The notes beneath the pieces are model-generated. The model was not told the origin of the DNA and did not search any database. It saw nothing but the letters and a program-made list of their open reading frames with translations. A program made the translations under genes and the position numbers. Positions 53,757 through 61,911 of a DNA stretch of 64,000 nucleotides are shown here, piece after piece. The stretch spans positions 1,798,001-1,862,000 of the forward strand of contig NZ_VFON01000001.1 in assembly GCF_006716085.1 (NCBI RefSeq), read 5' to 3'. The stretch's first letter is position 1. Every line of letters starts with the position of its first letter. The stretch is from Leucobacter komagatae. Its GTDB lineage: Bacteria; Actinomycetota; Actinomycetes; Actinomycetales; Microbacteriaceae.

Positions 53757-55049
53757 CTATTCCTCCGAGAGCAACCACTCGTGGAGCCCGTGCTCGGCAG
53801 CCCCCATCGATTCGACCGTTGTTCGCGTGCGCTCGCGCACGTCAGCATCGAACTCCGCCCACTGGCACTCGCCCTGCGGCCCGTCGCTCGCAACCGAGCA
53901 CCACCTGTACTCGCCCGCCTGCGTGTTCGTGGCCGCCGCCCACGCGAGGTCGGTCGCGTCCCAACTTCCGTCAGGCTGCTCGGCAAACTGCACGCGAGAT
54001 AGCAAGAACTCGTTGTTCACGCGGCGCTCTTTCGGGGCCGACTCGCTGATGAAGTTGCCAGTGCCGTAGTTGATCCAGTGGCCGTCGTAGAACTCAAACG
54101 GTTGGATCGAGTGCGAGTGGTGCGAGTACATGAAGTCAAACTCGCCAGAGTCCATGAGCGCGTGCGCGTCAGCGACCTGCGAATCCGACGGCTCTGACCA
54201 GTACTCGACCCCGTTGTGCTGAACGCCGATTACCAGGTCGGCCCCGAGCTCGCGCGCCTTCCGCGCCTTCGCGATGGCCCTGTCGATATCAAGGTCGAAG
54301 TCGGTGCCGCTGAAGTCCACTTGCCAGTCGAACTCATTGAAGTTTCCATTGAGCCCGTAGGTCGAGGTGATGATCGCGACCTTCGCGTCGTTTGCCTCGA
54401 CGATGAGTGGGACGTCGCGCTCTCCCTCAGCCCGGTATGTGCCGGTGTGAGCGAGGCCCGCCTCGTCAAGGGCGTCGAGCGTGCGCACTAGCCCCTCGGA
54501 TCCCATGTCAACGCTGTGATTGGACGCTGTCGTCGCCACGTCAAACCCGACGCCCTTCGCGGCACCGGCGACCTCCCGGGGCGTGTTAAACAGTGGGTAC
54601 CCGCTGTACTTCCCATCGGCTTCGGCGAGCGGTGTCTCCTGCTGGTAGATCGCGAGGTCGGCGCGGTCGAGGTACGCGCGTGCACCGGCGAACAGCGGCG
54701 CAAAATCGAAGCGCTCGCCCGCCTCCGTAAGCGGAACCTCAAACGGGCGCCAGAGGCCCGGGTGGAAGAGGAAGTCGCCCGCGAACGCAACGCTCACGCA
54801 GTGATCGGTGGGGCAGGGTGGCCCGGCGCCGGGGCGCGGCGCGGGCGGTGGCTCGGGATCAGGATCCGGATCGGGCGTTGGCGTCGGCGCGGGGGTTTTC
54901 GGCGCCGTGCCCTCTGCTGCTACGTCCCCCGGTTCCGGCGCGCACCCGGCGAGCCCCGCGGCCCCGAGCGCGCACAGCGCGGCGAGCAGTGCTGCGGTGA
55001 GGCTGCGACCGGCGCGCGACATCGCAGCGCCGCTTCCCGAAGAGGCCAT
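53757..55049 (-). CDS. CapA-family lipoprotein (poly-gamma-glutamate synthesis type)
   Basis: A 430-residue lipoprotein with lipobox GLAGC near residue 35, a Pro/Asp linker, and a calcineurin-like CapA domain: SVAFAGDFLFHPGLW, TTASNHSVDMGSEGLVRTLD, VIGVQHNGVEYW, and MYSHHSHSIQPFEFYDGHWI followed by NYGTGNF. Members act in poly-gamma-glutamate or capsule metabolism at the cell surface. TAGACT six bases before ATG 55049 marks a leaderless start; ATG 55022 is possible. It is divergent from pstS, with the PHO-box between them, so phosphate control is possible. Confidence 0.87.
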   Translation of the reverse strand: MASSGSGAAMSRAGRSLTAALLAALCALGAAGLAGCAPEPGDVAAEGTAPKTPAPTPTPDPDPDPEPPPAPRPGAGPPCPTDHCVSVAFAGDFLFHPGLWRPFEVPLTEAGERFDFAPLFAGARAYLDRADLAIYQQETPLAEADGKYSGYPLFNTPREVAGAAKGVGFDVATTASNHSVDMGSEGLVRTLDALDEAGLAHTGTYRAEGERDVPLIVEANDAKVAIITSTYGLNGNFNEFDWQVDFSGTDFDLDIDRAIAKARKARELGADLVIGVQHNGVEYWSEPSDSQVADAHALMDSGEFDFMYSHHSHSIQPFEFYDGHWINYGTGNFISESAPKERRVNNEFLLSRVQFAEQPDGSWDATDLAWAAATNTQAGEYRWCSVASDGPQGECQWAEFDADVRERTRTTVESMGAAEHGLHEWLLSEE

Positions 55050-55137
55050 GACCCGAGTCTATGCCGAAGCCAGATTCCACGTGCCGCGCCTCCCGCGCGC
55101 CCGGCGATTCAGGGCCGTCAGCGAACTTCGCCCGGCA

Positions 55138-55170
55138 CTCACCTCAAGTTCACCTCATGTTTACCTTCCT
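55138..55170 (+). promoter_or_regulatory. PHO-box-like triple direct repeat upstream of pstS
   Basis: Three consecutive 11-bp units, CTCACCTCAAG, TTCACCTCATG and TTTACCTTCCT, match the PhoP/PhoB binding pattern of actinobacteria (repeats of GTTCACC-type units every 11 bp). They lie 95 bp before the pstS start; TTGACA at about 55202 may be a -35 element downstream of them. Confidence 0.85.
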
Positions 55171-55265
55171 GTCGGTCGCCGGTCACACCCGCTCCTTAGC
55201 GTTGACAGCGTCAGGCACTCGCCCGGCATTCAGGATCACACCACATCAGAATGGACACGACACTC

Positions 55266-56369
55266 GTGAAGTTCTCATCCACGATGAAGGCAGCCGCTGT
55301 CGGCGGCGCCGCCCTGCTTATCCTCACCGGTTGCGCTGCAAATGAAGCTGCACCCGATACCGGCGAAGGGACCACCCCTTCGTCGCTCTCCGGCACGCTC
55401 TCGGGCGCTGGCGCTTCCTCGCAGGATGCGGCGCAGCAGCAGGGCTGGATCGCTGGCTTCCAGACCGCCAACGCCGATGTCACCATCAACTACGATCCCT
55501 CGGGTTCGGGCGCTGGCCGCGAGTCGTTCCAGAAGGGCGCAGTCGCGTTCGCTGGCTCGGACCGCGCGTTCAAGGCTGACGAGATCACCGCTGGTCCGTT
55601 CGACGCTTGCACGACGAGCGACATCGTCGAGATCCCCGCGTACATCTCCCCGATCGCTCTCGTGTTCAACGTCGACGGTATCGACAACCTGAACCTCGAC
55701 GCAGACACCATCGCGAAGATCTTCACCGGCGAGATCACGAAGTGGAACGACCCGGCTATCGCTGCGGCCAACGCTGACGCTACGCTGCCGGACCAGGCAA
55801 TCGTGCCCGTGCACCGCTCTGACAAGTCGGGCACCACCGGCAACTTTACCGACTACCTCGCGGCAGCCGCGCCGTCCGCGTGGACCGCTGGTTCGGTCGA
55901 GGAGTGGCCCGCTGAGATCACCGGTGGCGAGGCAGCCCAGGGCACCTCGGGCGTCGTTGAGGCAGTCAAGGGCGGCGTGGGCACCATCGGCTACGCCGAC
56001 GCGTCGAAGGCCGGCGACCTCGGCACCGTCTCGGTGAAGGTCGGCGACGAGTACGTTGCGTTCACCCCCGAGGCCGCTGCAGCTATCGTCGACGCGTCGC
56101 CGCTCGAGGAGGGCCGCACCGACCACGACCTCGCAATCGCCCTCGACCGCACCAGCACCGAGGCCGGCGTCTACCCACTCGTCCTCGTGAGCTACCTCGT
56201 TGGCTGCGAGAAGTACGAGGATCCGGCAAACGCCGAGCTCGTGAAGTCGTACTTCGAGTACATCGTGAGCGCTGAGGGCCAGGACGTCGCGGCCGAGGCC
56301 GCCGGTTCGGCACCGATCTCGGACACGCTCCGCGAGAAGGCAAGCGCAGCGGTCGCTTCGATCAGCTAA
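55266..56369 (+). CDS. pstS: Phosphate ABC transporter substrate-binding lipoprotein
   Basis: A 367-residue lipoprotein whose signal peptide ends at LILTGC. Phosphate-binding loops are visible in LSGAGASSQDAAQQQGWIAG, INYDPSGSGAGRESFQ, FAGSDRAFKADE and VPVHRSDKSGTTGNFTDYL. GTG 55266 gives the typical short basic n-region (VKFSSTMKAAA); ATG 55251 in frame would add five residues and is not excluded. It captures phosphate for PstCAB and is preceded by the PHO-box-like repeats. Confidence 0.95.
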   Translation: MKFSSTMKAAAVGGAALLILTGCAANEAAPDTGEGTTPSSLSGTLSGAGASSQDAAQQQGWIAGFQTANADVTINYDPSGSGAGRESFQKGAVAFAGSDRAFKADEITAGPFDACTTSDIVEIPAYISPIALVFNVDGIDNLNLDADTIAKIFTGEITKWNDPAIAAANADATLPDQAIVPVHRSDKSGTTGNFTDYLAAAAPSAWTAGSVEEWPAEITGGEAAQGTSGVVEAVKGGVGTIGYADASKAGDLGTVSVKVGDEYVAFTPEAAAAIVDASPLEEGRTDHDLAIALDRTSTEAGVYPLVLVSYLVGCEKYEDPANAELVKSYFEYIVSAEGQDVAAEAAGSAPISDTLREKASAAVASIS

Positions 56370-56463
56370 CCCCCTTCTGGTGGATCCGGCTTCCGCTCAC
56401 ACGCGCCGGATCCACCAGGCACCCTCCGAGTCTTCACCTCTTCCACCGGAAGGCACTCTCCAA

Positions 56464-57399
56464 GTGACTGCATCCACGGCTTCGCCGCGTCAAGTCCTCA
56501 GCCGCGGCGACCGAGTGTTCTCGCGCACGGCCATCGCATCCGGCAGCATGATTCTGGTCATCCTCGCCGCCGTCGCGATCTTCCTCATCGTGCAGAGCCT
56601 CCCCGCCTTCGTCGCCACAGGCGAGTCGGCGTCGGTGCTCACTACAAACTTCTGGGACTACGTCGGTCCCCTCGTGTTCGGCACCGTCTGGGCGGCGGTG
56701 CTCGCACTCATCATCGCGCTCCCGCTCTCGATCGGCATCGCGCTCTTCATCTCGCACTACGCGCCCCGCAAGCTCTCGAACGTTCTCGGCTACCTCATCG
56801 ACCTCCTGTCGGCCGTGCCGAGCGTCGTGTACGGGCTGTGGGGCATTCTCGTGCTCGCACCGGCAGTTCGCCCCTTCTACGTCTGGCTCAACGATCACGC
56901 GAGTTGGATCCCGCTCTTCGGCGGCACCGCCAGCGGCACCGGGCGCACGATCCTGACCGCGGCCATTGTGCTCGCGGTGATGATCCTCCCCGTGATGACC
57001 GCGATCTCTCGCGAGGTCTTCCTCCAGGCCCCGAAACTCAACGAGGAGGCGGCGCTCGCGCTCGGCGCGACCCGCTGGGAGATGATCCGCCTCTCGGTGC
57101 TGCCGTTCGCGAAGCCCGGCATCATCTCGGGCGCGATGCTCGGCCTCGGCCGTGCGCTCGGCGAGACCATGGCCGTCGCGATGGTGCTCTCGGCGAGTGG
57201 CATCGTGTCGTTCAAGCTGCTCACGGCAGACAACCCCTCGACGATCGCCGCGAACATCGCGCTCACCTTCCCTGAGGCGTACGGCGAGAACGTGAACGTG
57301 CTCATCGCGACGGGCCTCATCCTCTTCATCGTCACCTTCCTTGTGAACGCGCTCGCGCGGTGGATCGTGAGCCGCCAGACCGCACGGATCGGAGCGTAA
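56464..57399 (+). CDS. pstC: Phosphate ABC transporter permease
   Basis: A 311-residue permease with six helices; the PstC pattern is seen in [40 protein letters not shown] and the EAA region [23 protein letters not shown] 56464 lies ten bases after GGAAGG; the in-frame reading from 56380 lacks a binding site and a plausible N-terminus. It is separated from pstA by two bases. Confidence 0.94.
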   Translation: MTASTASPRQVLSRGDRVFSRTAIASGSMILVILAAVAIFLIVQSLPAFVATGESASVLTTNFWDYVGPLVFGTVWAAVLALIIALPLSIGIALFISHYAPRKLSNVLGYLIDLLSAVPSVVYGLWGILVLAPAVRPFYVWLNDHASWIPLFGGTASGTGRTILTAAIVLAVMILPVMTAISREVFLQAPKLNEEAALALGATRWEMIRLSVLPFAKPGIISGAMLGLGRALGETMAVAMVLSASGIVSFKLLTADNPSTIAANIALTFPEAYGENVNVLIATGLILFIVTFLVNALARWIVSRQTARIGA

Positions 57400-57401
57400 T
57401 C

Positions 57402-58286
57402 ATGTCTCTCTCTGCAGCATCGACAGCGGCAACCAAGCGCCGCAAGCTCACCGACCGCTTCGTCACCGTGCTCGTCATGGCGGCGTTCCTTATCGCGCTC
57501 ATCCCGCTCATCTCGCTCGCGATCACCGTCGTATCAAACGGCATCGCCCGCTTCGACATCGAGTTCTTCTCTTCCTCGATGCGCAACGTCACCGGCGAGG
57601 GCGGCGGCGCCCTGCACGCGATGATCGGCACGCTCCTCATCACGCTCGCGGCAACCGTCATCTCGGTTCCGCTCGGCCTCATGACCTCGATCTACCTCGT
57701 CGAATACGGCCGCGGCCGCCTCGCGAAGACGATCACCTTCCTCGTCGACGTCATGACGGGCATCCCGTCAATCGTCGCCGGCCTGTTCGCCTACGCGGCG
57801 TTCGTGATGATCTTCGGGCCCGGCGTGCGCATGGGCATCATCGGGGCCGTGGCGCTCTCGGTGCTCATGATCCCCGTCGTGGTTCGCTCAAGCGAGGAAA
57901 TGCTCAGGCTCGTGCCCGGCGAGCTGCGCGAGGCGTCATACGCGCTCGGCGTGCCGAAGTGGCGCACCATCCTGAAGGTGGTGCTTCCGACCTCGATGGC
58001 CGGCATCATGACGGGCGTGATGCTCGCGATCGCTCGCGTCATCGGCGAGACCGCGCCACTGCTCATCACGGCGGGCTTCACCGCAAGCATGAACTACAAC
58101 CTTTTCAGCGACCGCATGCAGTCACTCCCCGTGTACGTCTACACGCAGTTCGCGAACCAGGGCAACCCGGCGTCGGCGTTCATCGAGCGCGCCTGGGCAG
58201 CCGCCCTCCTTCTCATCCTCATCGTTATGGCGCTCAACCTCGTTGCCCGCCTCATCGCGCGCCGGTTCTCAGCCGTCGCCCGCTGA
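57402..58286 (+). CDS. pstA: Phosphate ABC transporter permease
   Basis: A 294-residue permease, partner of PstC. Marks are [40 protein letters not shown] and the EAA loop [26 protein letters not shown] precedes ATG 57402 and overlaps the end of pstC. It forms the membrane channel with PstC. Confidence 0.95.
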   Translation: MSLSAASTAATKRRKLTDRFVTVLVMAAFLIALIPLISLAITVVSNGIARFDIEFFSSSMRNVTGEGGGALHAMIGTLLITLAATVISVPLGLMTSIYLVEYGRGRLAKTITFLVDVMTGIPSIVAGLFAYAAFVMIFGPGVRMGIIGAVALSVLMIPVVVRSSEEMLRLVPGELREASYALGVPKWRTILKVVLPTSMAGIMTGVMLAIARVIGETAPLLITAGFTASMNYNLFSDRMQSLPVYVYTQFANQGNPASAFIERAWAAALLLILIVMALNLVARLIARRFSAVAR

Positions 58287-58315
58287 TCACAGACCACACC
58301 CATAGAAAGCAGCTC

Positions 58316-59095
58316 ATGTCGAAGCGCATCGAAGTCCGGGACCTCAACGTCTACTACTCGAAGTTCCTTGCAGTTGAGGATGTCTCGCTCACCATCGAGC
58401 CCCGCTCGGTCACCGCGTTCATTGGCCCGTCGGGTTGCGGCAAGTCCACCTTCCTCCGCACCCTCAACCGGATGCACGAGACCATCCCCGGCGCGCGCGT
58501 CGAGGGCGAGGTGCTGCTCGACAGCGAAGACCTCTACGCGCCCGGCATCGACCCCGTGCTCGTCCGCCGCCAGGTCGGCATGGTCTTCCAGCGGCCGAAC
58601 CCGTTCCCGACAATGTCGATCCGAGACAATGTGCTCGCGGGTGTGAAACTCAACAACAAGCGCATCTCGAAGGGCGACGCCGACGATCTCGTCGAGAAGA
58701 GCCTGCGTGGCGCGAACCTCTGGAACGAGGTGAAGGATCGCCTGGAGAAGCCCGGCGCAGGCCTCTCGGGCGGCCAGCAGCAGCGCCTCTGCATCGCCCG
58801 CGCGATCGCCGTCTCCCCCGAGGTGCTGCTGATGGACGAGCCCTGCTCGGCCCTCGACCCGATCTCGACCCTCGCAATCGAGGACCTCATCGCAGAGCTT
58901 AAGCAGGAGTACACGATCGTCATCGTGACCCACAACATGCAGCAGGCCTCGCGCGTCTCCGACCGCACCGCGTTCTTCAACATCGCTGGCACGGGCAAGC
59001 CCGGCAAGCTCATCGAGTACAACGACACGGCGACGATCTTCGGTTCGCCGACGGTCCAGGCTACCGAGGACTACGTTTCGGGTCGCTTCGGGTAG
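58316..59095 (+). CDS. pstB: Phosphate ABC transporter ATP-binding protein
   Basis: A 259-residue ATPase with Walker [36 protein letters not shown], signature [16 protein letters not shown], and the PstB-specific Walker [18 protein letters not shown]. It ends the pst operon. No phoU follows; the next 400 bases are non-coding with a terminator, so PhoU must be encoded elsewhere if present. Confidence 0.96.
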   Translation: MSKRIEVRDLNVYYSKFLAVEDVSLTIEPRSVTAFIGPSGCGKSTFLRTLNRMHETIPGARVEGEVLLDSEDLYAPGIDPVLVRRQVGMVFQRPNPFPTMSIRDNVLAGVKLNNKRISKGDADDLVEKSLRGANLWNEVKDRLEKPGAGLSGGQQQRLCIARAIAVSPEVLLMDEPCSALDPISTLAIEDLIAELKQEYTIVIVTHNMQQASRVSDRTAFFNIAGTGKPGKLIEYNDTATIFGSPTVQATEDYVSGRFG

Positions 59096-59116
59096 GAGTT
59101 TGGGGCTTTGGCTTTG

Positions 59117-59149
59117 GCGCCCGTCCGCGTTCTGCGGGCGGGCGCTTTT
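59117..59149 (+). terminator. Rho-independent terminator of the pst operon
   Basis: GCGCCCGTCCGC and GCGGGCGGGCGC form a 12-bp stem (one G-U pair) with a GTTCT loop and TTTT directly after, 22 bases past the pstB stop. Confidence 0.9.
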
Positions 59150-59176
59150 GCGTTGGCGAGGGCGCGGGTCACCAGT

Positions 59177-59239
59177 CCCACCGGTACCACCGGCACCACC
59201 GGCACCACCGGCACCACCGGCACCACCGGCACCACCGCC
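59177..59239. repeat. 9-bp minisatellite (about 7 units)
   Basis: ACCACCGGC is repeated five times exactly (59186-59230) with degenerate copies at both ends. Translated it gives Gly-Thr-Thr repeats on one strand and Val-Val-Pro on the other, but no start/stop context supports a gene. Confidence 0.85.
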
Positions 59240-59496
59240 TGTAAAAGGCACAAGATATCGCCGCATTGCGCCCCTGGGGCATACAAAACGTCGATTGCAT
59301 ACGGTGCGCGGAAGTGCACCGCCGAAGTGCGCCGACGTGCGCCGACGTGCACCACAGGTCGAGGGATGCGGGCATAAAAAGACCAGGCCGCAGAACGCCT
59401 CTCGGCGGAAGGCCGCTCGAAGCGGCGAATTTTGGAGCCCGGGGAACTGCGGCCCGGCAACACCAATTGTAACCGGAGTTGGCCGGGAGCCAAGGG

Positions 59497-60126
59497 CTAG
59501 CCGAGCGTGCCGTCGCGCCAGCGCCTGGCGGCCCCGTCGAGCTCGCGAGCGATCGTCGCGTAGCGGAACGCCCGCGTCGTGAGCTCGGTTCCGTGTGCCT
59601 CGTCGTGAACATCCCGGTCATCAGCCAGTTCGGCAGCGCCCGCCGCCATGACGCGCGCGTAGGCCGCGGCACGGTCGAGCGTCGCGCCGAGATCCCCCAC
59701 GAACGCGCCGCGAAGGATCCTGTCGCACAGCTCAGCAATCGATTCGGGCGTGGCGGGCTCCGCCGCCCCGACGACGATGGGGTCGATGGTTCCGATCCTG
59801 CGTGATCCGCGCGCGAAGAGATCGGCGGTTCCCTCGGGGTCAGCGATGGCGATGCGGCGCAGCAGGTAGAGTCGCCACAGCACGCCGGCGAGCGAGTGCG
59901 GGCTTTCCCGGGCCCAGAGCTCGGTGATGTCGTTGATCCCATCGCCCGCGGCAACTTCGACGACGCGCTGCACGATCTCGGGGTCTGCGACCTGGCGCAC
60001 CCGGTGCAGGAGGGCCCAGGAGGTTTCTTGCGCGAGTCTGTGCGCGGCCTCTGGGTCGTCTGACCCGATGATGCCGTCGAACGCTGCTGATGGTTGAAGG
60101 ACTGGGCGCTGATGTTCTCGTGTCAT
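59497..60126 (-). CDS. Hypothetical soluble helical protein
   Basis: A 209-residue, Ala/Arg/Asp/Glu-rich protein without membrane segments or a motif I recognise (SDDPEAAHRLAQETSWALLH, HSLAGVLWRLYLLRRIAIAD). It lies 13 bases downstream of the HdeD-like gene on the same strand, so both may respond to the same stress. No clear ribosome-binding site was found. Function unknown. Confidence 0.75.
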   Translation of the reverse strand: MTREHQRPVLQPSAAFDGIIGSDDPEAAHRLAQETSWALLHRVRQVADPEIVQRVVEVAAGDGINDITELWARESPHSLAGVLWRLYLLRRIAIADPEGTADLFARGSRRIGTIDPIVVGAAEPATPESIAELCDRILRGAFVGDLGATLDRAAAYARVMAAGAAELADDRDVHDEAHGTELTTRAFRYATIARELDGAARRWRDGTLG

Positions 60127-60139
60127 ACGGGGAGCCAGG

Positions 60140-60691
60140 TTACGCGTTTCCGCGCCGAAGCGCGACCGCGGCCCAGATCAGCGATCCGCCGATGAGCGTC
60201 GTGACGAGCCCGGCCGCGAACGCCGCAAGGATCAGCGCGAGTGAGGGCCAGATGAGTGCGGCAACGCCGAGGGCGATGAGCAGCGCAGGGAGCGCAATGA
60301 AGATCCAGTGCAGCCCCTGACGCATACGGACCGCGATGGCCAACCAGACCGTCCCAACGAAGAGCATCATTGCCGCAACGAAGCCGACGAGCAGGCTCAC
60401 CGTGAGTTCGGGGAAGGCAAGCGCGACAACGCCAAGCACGATGAACAGGATCGCCGCTGGTGTGCCGAGGCCGCGGGCCCTGGAACCGACGAGCGTGGCG
60501 ATGCCGTTACCGATGAGGGCGGCACCGATGAGGAAGGCGAGGATCCTGCTTGCGGCGAAGAAGGGCCACACGAGCAGGCTCAGACCGAGCAGGAGCGTGA
60601 TGATACCGACGGCGAGCGGGATGCCCCACGGAAAGTTCCGTGACGGCTGACGCCCCGGCTGCGATCCCTCTGGGATGAGTTCCCAAGTCAT
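60140..60691 (-). CDS. HdeD-family membrane protein
   Basis: A 183-residue protein from ATG 60691, with AAGGGA six bases before it. Six helices in three pairs are visible (IPLAVGIITLLLGLSLLVWP, IAALIGNG-like pair region, AAILFIVLGVVALAFPE, IALPALLIALGVAALIWPSL), matching HdeD/DUF308 proteins that act in acid or general membrane stress. A longer in-frame reading upstream has no conserved sequence and overlaps the promoter of the YmgE-like gene. Confidence 0.87.
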   Translation of the reverse strand: MTWELIPEGSQPGRQPSRNFPWGIPLAVGIITLLLGLSLLVWPFFAASRILAFLIGAALIGNGIATLVGSRARGLGTPAAILFIVLGVVALAFPELTVSLLVGFVAAMMLFVGTVWLAIAVRMRQGLHWIFIALPALLIALGVAALIWPSLALILAAFAAGLVTTLIGGSLIWAAVALRRGNA

Positions 60692-60835
60692 GTCGTGTCC
60701 CTTCGGCCGCGCGCCTGTAGTGAAGTCACGCGCTGCTCCCTCCACTGTAAGGGCGGGCGCCTGTGGACGGCAGTGGAGTGCGCTTTCGGCGCAATCTCGC
60801 GAGGTAAACGGCGCCTGTGAAAGTCGCACACACCC

Positions 60836-60863
60836 TTGACTGTCATGGCAAACGGAGAATAAT
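60836..60863 (+). promoter_or_regulatory. Sigma-70-like promoter of the GlsB/YmgE gene
   Basis: TTGACT (60836-60841) and AATAAT (60858-60863) are separated by 16 bases, 27 bases before the ATG at 60891, which also has AAAGGAG as ribosome-binding site. Confidence 0.7.
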
Positions 60864-60890
60864 TGGTCGCCCAAGCGAAAGGAGAAACTC

Positions 60891-61154
60891 ATGGGATTCT
60901 TAGCTTTCATCGTGCTCGGGCTGATTGCCGGAGCCATCGCGAAGGCGATCATGCCGGGTGAGAGCGGCGGGGGCTGGTTCACGACGCTGATACTCGGGGT
61001 CGTCGGAGCCGTCGTCGGGGGCTGGCTCGGGTCGCTGCTCTTCAACGCGCCACTCCAGAACTTCTGGTCACTGCAGACCTGGGCGCTCGCGATCGGAGGC
61101 GCCCTCGTGGTGCTGCTCCTTTGGGGCCTGCTCACCGGACGCCGTAAGGATTAG
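60891..61154 (+). CDS. GlsB/YeaQ/YmgE-family stress membrane protein
   Basis: An 87-residue membrane protein with three glycine-rich helices (FLAFIVLGLIAGAIAKAIMP, LILGVVGAVVGGWLGSLLF, LAIGGALVVLLLWGLLTGRR), the transglycosylase-associated protein family. Members are stress-induced. AAAGGAG is six bases before the ATG. A very strong palindromic terminator follows. Confidence 0.93.
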   Translation: MGFLAFIVLGLIAGAIAKAIMPGESGGGWFTTLILGVVGAVVGGWLGSLLFNAPLQNFWSLQTWALAIGGALVVLLLWGLLTGRRKD

Positions 61155-61165
61155 CCCACGAAACA

Positions 61166-61211
61166 CGGGGCCGGCCTGGTCGAGAGAGCTCTCTCGACCA
61201 GGCCGGCCCCG
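61166..61211. terminator. 46-bp perfect palindrome, bidirectional terminator
   Basis: The sequence 61166-61211 is its own reverse complement over 23 bp per arm with no loop (centre GAGAGAGCTCTCTC). It lies between the YmgE-like gene and the 3' end of tRNA-Lys, and would fold in transcripts from either side. Confidence 0.85.
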
Positions 61212-61220
61212 GTTGCGTTG

Positions 61221-61292
61221 TGCCCCCAGTAGGGATCGAACCTACGACCTGCGGATTAAAAGTCCGTAGCTCTGCCGCTGAGCTATAGGGGC
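61221..61292 (-). tRNA. tRNA-Lys (TTT)
   Basis: Reading the minus strand: acceptor GCCCCTA pairs with TGGGGGC (one T-G pair), discriminator A; D arm AGCTCAG; anticodon loop CTTTTAA within CGGA/TCCG giving anticodon TTT; T arm GGTTCGATCC. 72 nt; CCA is not encoded. The repressor gene on the same strand overlaps its 5' 51 bases. Confidence 0.95.
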
Positions 61293-61577
61293 GTCAGCTT
61301 CCAATGCTACACGCCCAACAAGCCAGTCTGTGGACACATCGAACGTGTCGGCAATCAGATTGACGTCATCGAGGCTCCATTTGGTGAGCCCATTGAGCTT
61401 TTGGCTGAACTTAGACGACGACATGCCCAGCATCAACGCGAGCTCTCGATGCTGCAGCGGACGGTTCAAGAACAGCAAGTAGTTGACGCGCTGACTAACG
61501 ACCTCGGCTGAACTCATGCGTTCATCTTCTAGCTTCTCAATACCCATACCGAAACTGTACATCAAAAATTGGTTCAT
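61242..61577 (-). CDS. XRE-like repressor whose 3' end lies inside tRNA-Lys
   Basis: A small DNA-binding protein (111 residues from ATG 61577; ATG 61547 and 61517 are alternatives). The HTH is in LQHRELALMLGMSSSKFSQK, LNGLTKWSLDDVNLIADTF and DVSTDWLVG, typical of phage repressors. The last 17 codons, including the TAG stop, are read from tRNA-Lys in frame (tail APIAQRQSYGLLIRRS). It is divergent from a small Cro/antirepressor-like gene, the layout of a lysogeny switch. The tRNA-derived tail strongly suggests an attachment-site junction; see findings. Confidence 0.75.
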   Translation of the reverse strand: MNQFLMYSFGMGIEKLEDERMSSAEVVSQRVNYLLFLNRPLQHRELALMLGMSSSKFSQKLNGLTKWSLDDVNLIADTFDVSTDWLVGRVALEADAPIAQRQSYGLLIRRS

Positions 61578-61651
61578 TTCACGAACATTCGAATCAATGG
61601 TGATTATGTAATCCGTTCGCAATTTCTTGAAACGCGTGTTACGTTGTGTCC

Positions 61652-61840
61652 ATGACGAAAACACAAGTGGCCGAGCTGGCTGCGCTAAACGAGTCTGTGG
61701 GTCGCGCTGACCGCGATGCTGCATGGATCGCCCGGCGGCTCGGCAAGAACTATCAGTGGGTTCGCCGTCGCCTTCGCGGAATTACCCCGCTAAGTCCAGG
61801 CGATCGCGAGTTGATTGAGTCAGCACTCCGGACCAATTGA
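61652..61840 (+). CDS. Small HTH protein (Cro-like)
   Basis: A 62-residue protein (MTKTQVAELAALNESVGRAD, AAWIARRLGKNYQWVRRRLR, GITPLSPGDRELIESALRTN) with a helix-turn-helix pattern. It is divergent from the repressor, with about 74 bases between. TACGTT is six bases before ATG 61652, so a leaderless transcript is possible; GTG 61646 is an alternative. It likely acts as the opposing switch protein or excisionase-type regulator. Confidence 0.7.
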   Translation: MTKTQVAELAALNESVGRADRDAAWIARRLGKNYQWVRRRLRGITPLSPGDRELIESALRTN

Positions 61841-61854
61841 CCCAGCAAAAAGTT

Positions 61855-61884
61855 GAGCCTCCGGAGCGGCAACTCCGGAGGCTC
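61855..61884 (+). terminator. Perfect 12-bp hairpin between early genes
   Basis: GAGCCTCCGGAG and CTCCGGAGGCTC pair exactly around CGGCAA, in the gap after the Cro-like stop. It may terminate or attenuate the early transcript. Its presence argues against the in-frame TTG at 61837 as start of the next gene. Confidence 0.65.
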
Positions 61885-61911
61885 GGTGACATCCCAGAAA
61901 GGAATATCGAA

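Larger units (their letters stand above)
59096..59496. other. 401-bp non-coding stretch: terminator, minisatellite, short repeats
   Basis: No convincing gene is seen. From left: the pst terminator (59117-59149), a 9-bp minisatellite (59177-59239), and a GTGCGCCGAC tandem duplication around 59327-59355. The rest has no features I can identify. Confidence 0.7.

Noticed and set aside
59177..59239. CRISPR-like array
   Set aside because: Units are 9 bp, contiguous and without spacers; no cas genes are present.
59108..59377. Collagen-like Gly-Thr-Thr protein of 89 residues
   Set aside because: It begins inside the pst terminator, has no ribosome-binding site and no signal peptide; the repeat is better explained as a DNA minisatellite.
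60692..61135. N-terminal extension of the HdeD-like gene
   Set aside because: It overlaps the promoter and the start of the divergent YmgE-like gene, is not HdeD-like, and ATG 60691 has a good ribosome-binding site.
61578..61724. N-terminal extension of the tRNA-overlapping repressor
   Set aside because: It would overlap the divergent Cro-like gene and the switch promoter, and its sequence is not HTH-like.
61837..61911. TTG start with 4-base overlap for the element's membrane protein
   Set aside because: The stretch forms a perfect 12-bp hairpin, and GTG 61912 has AAAGGA at good spacing.
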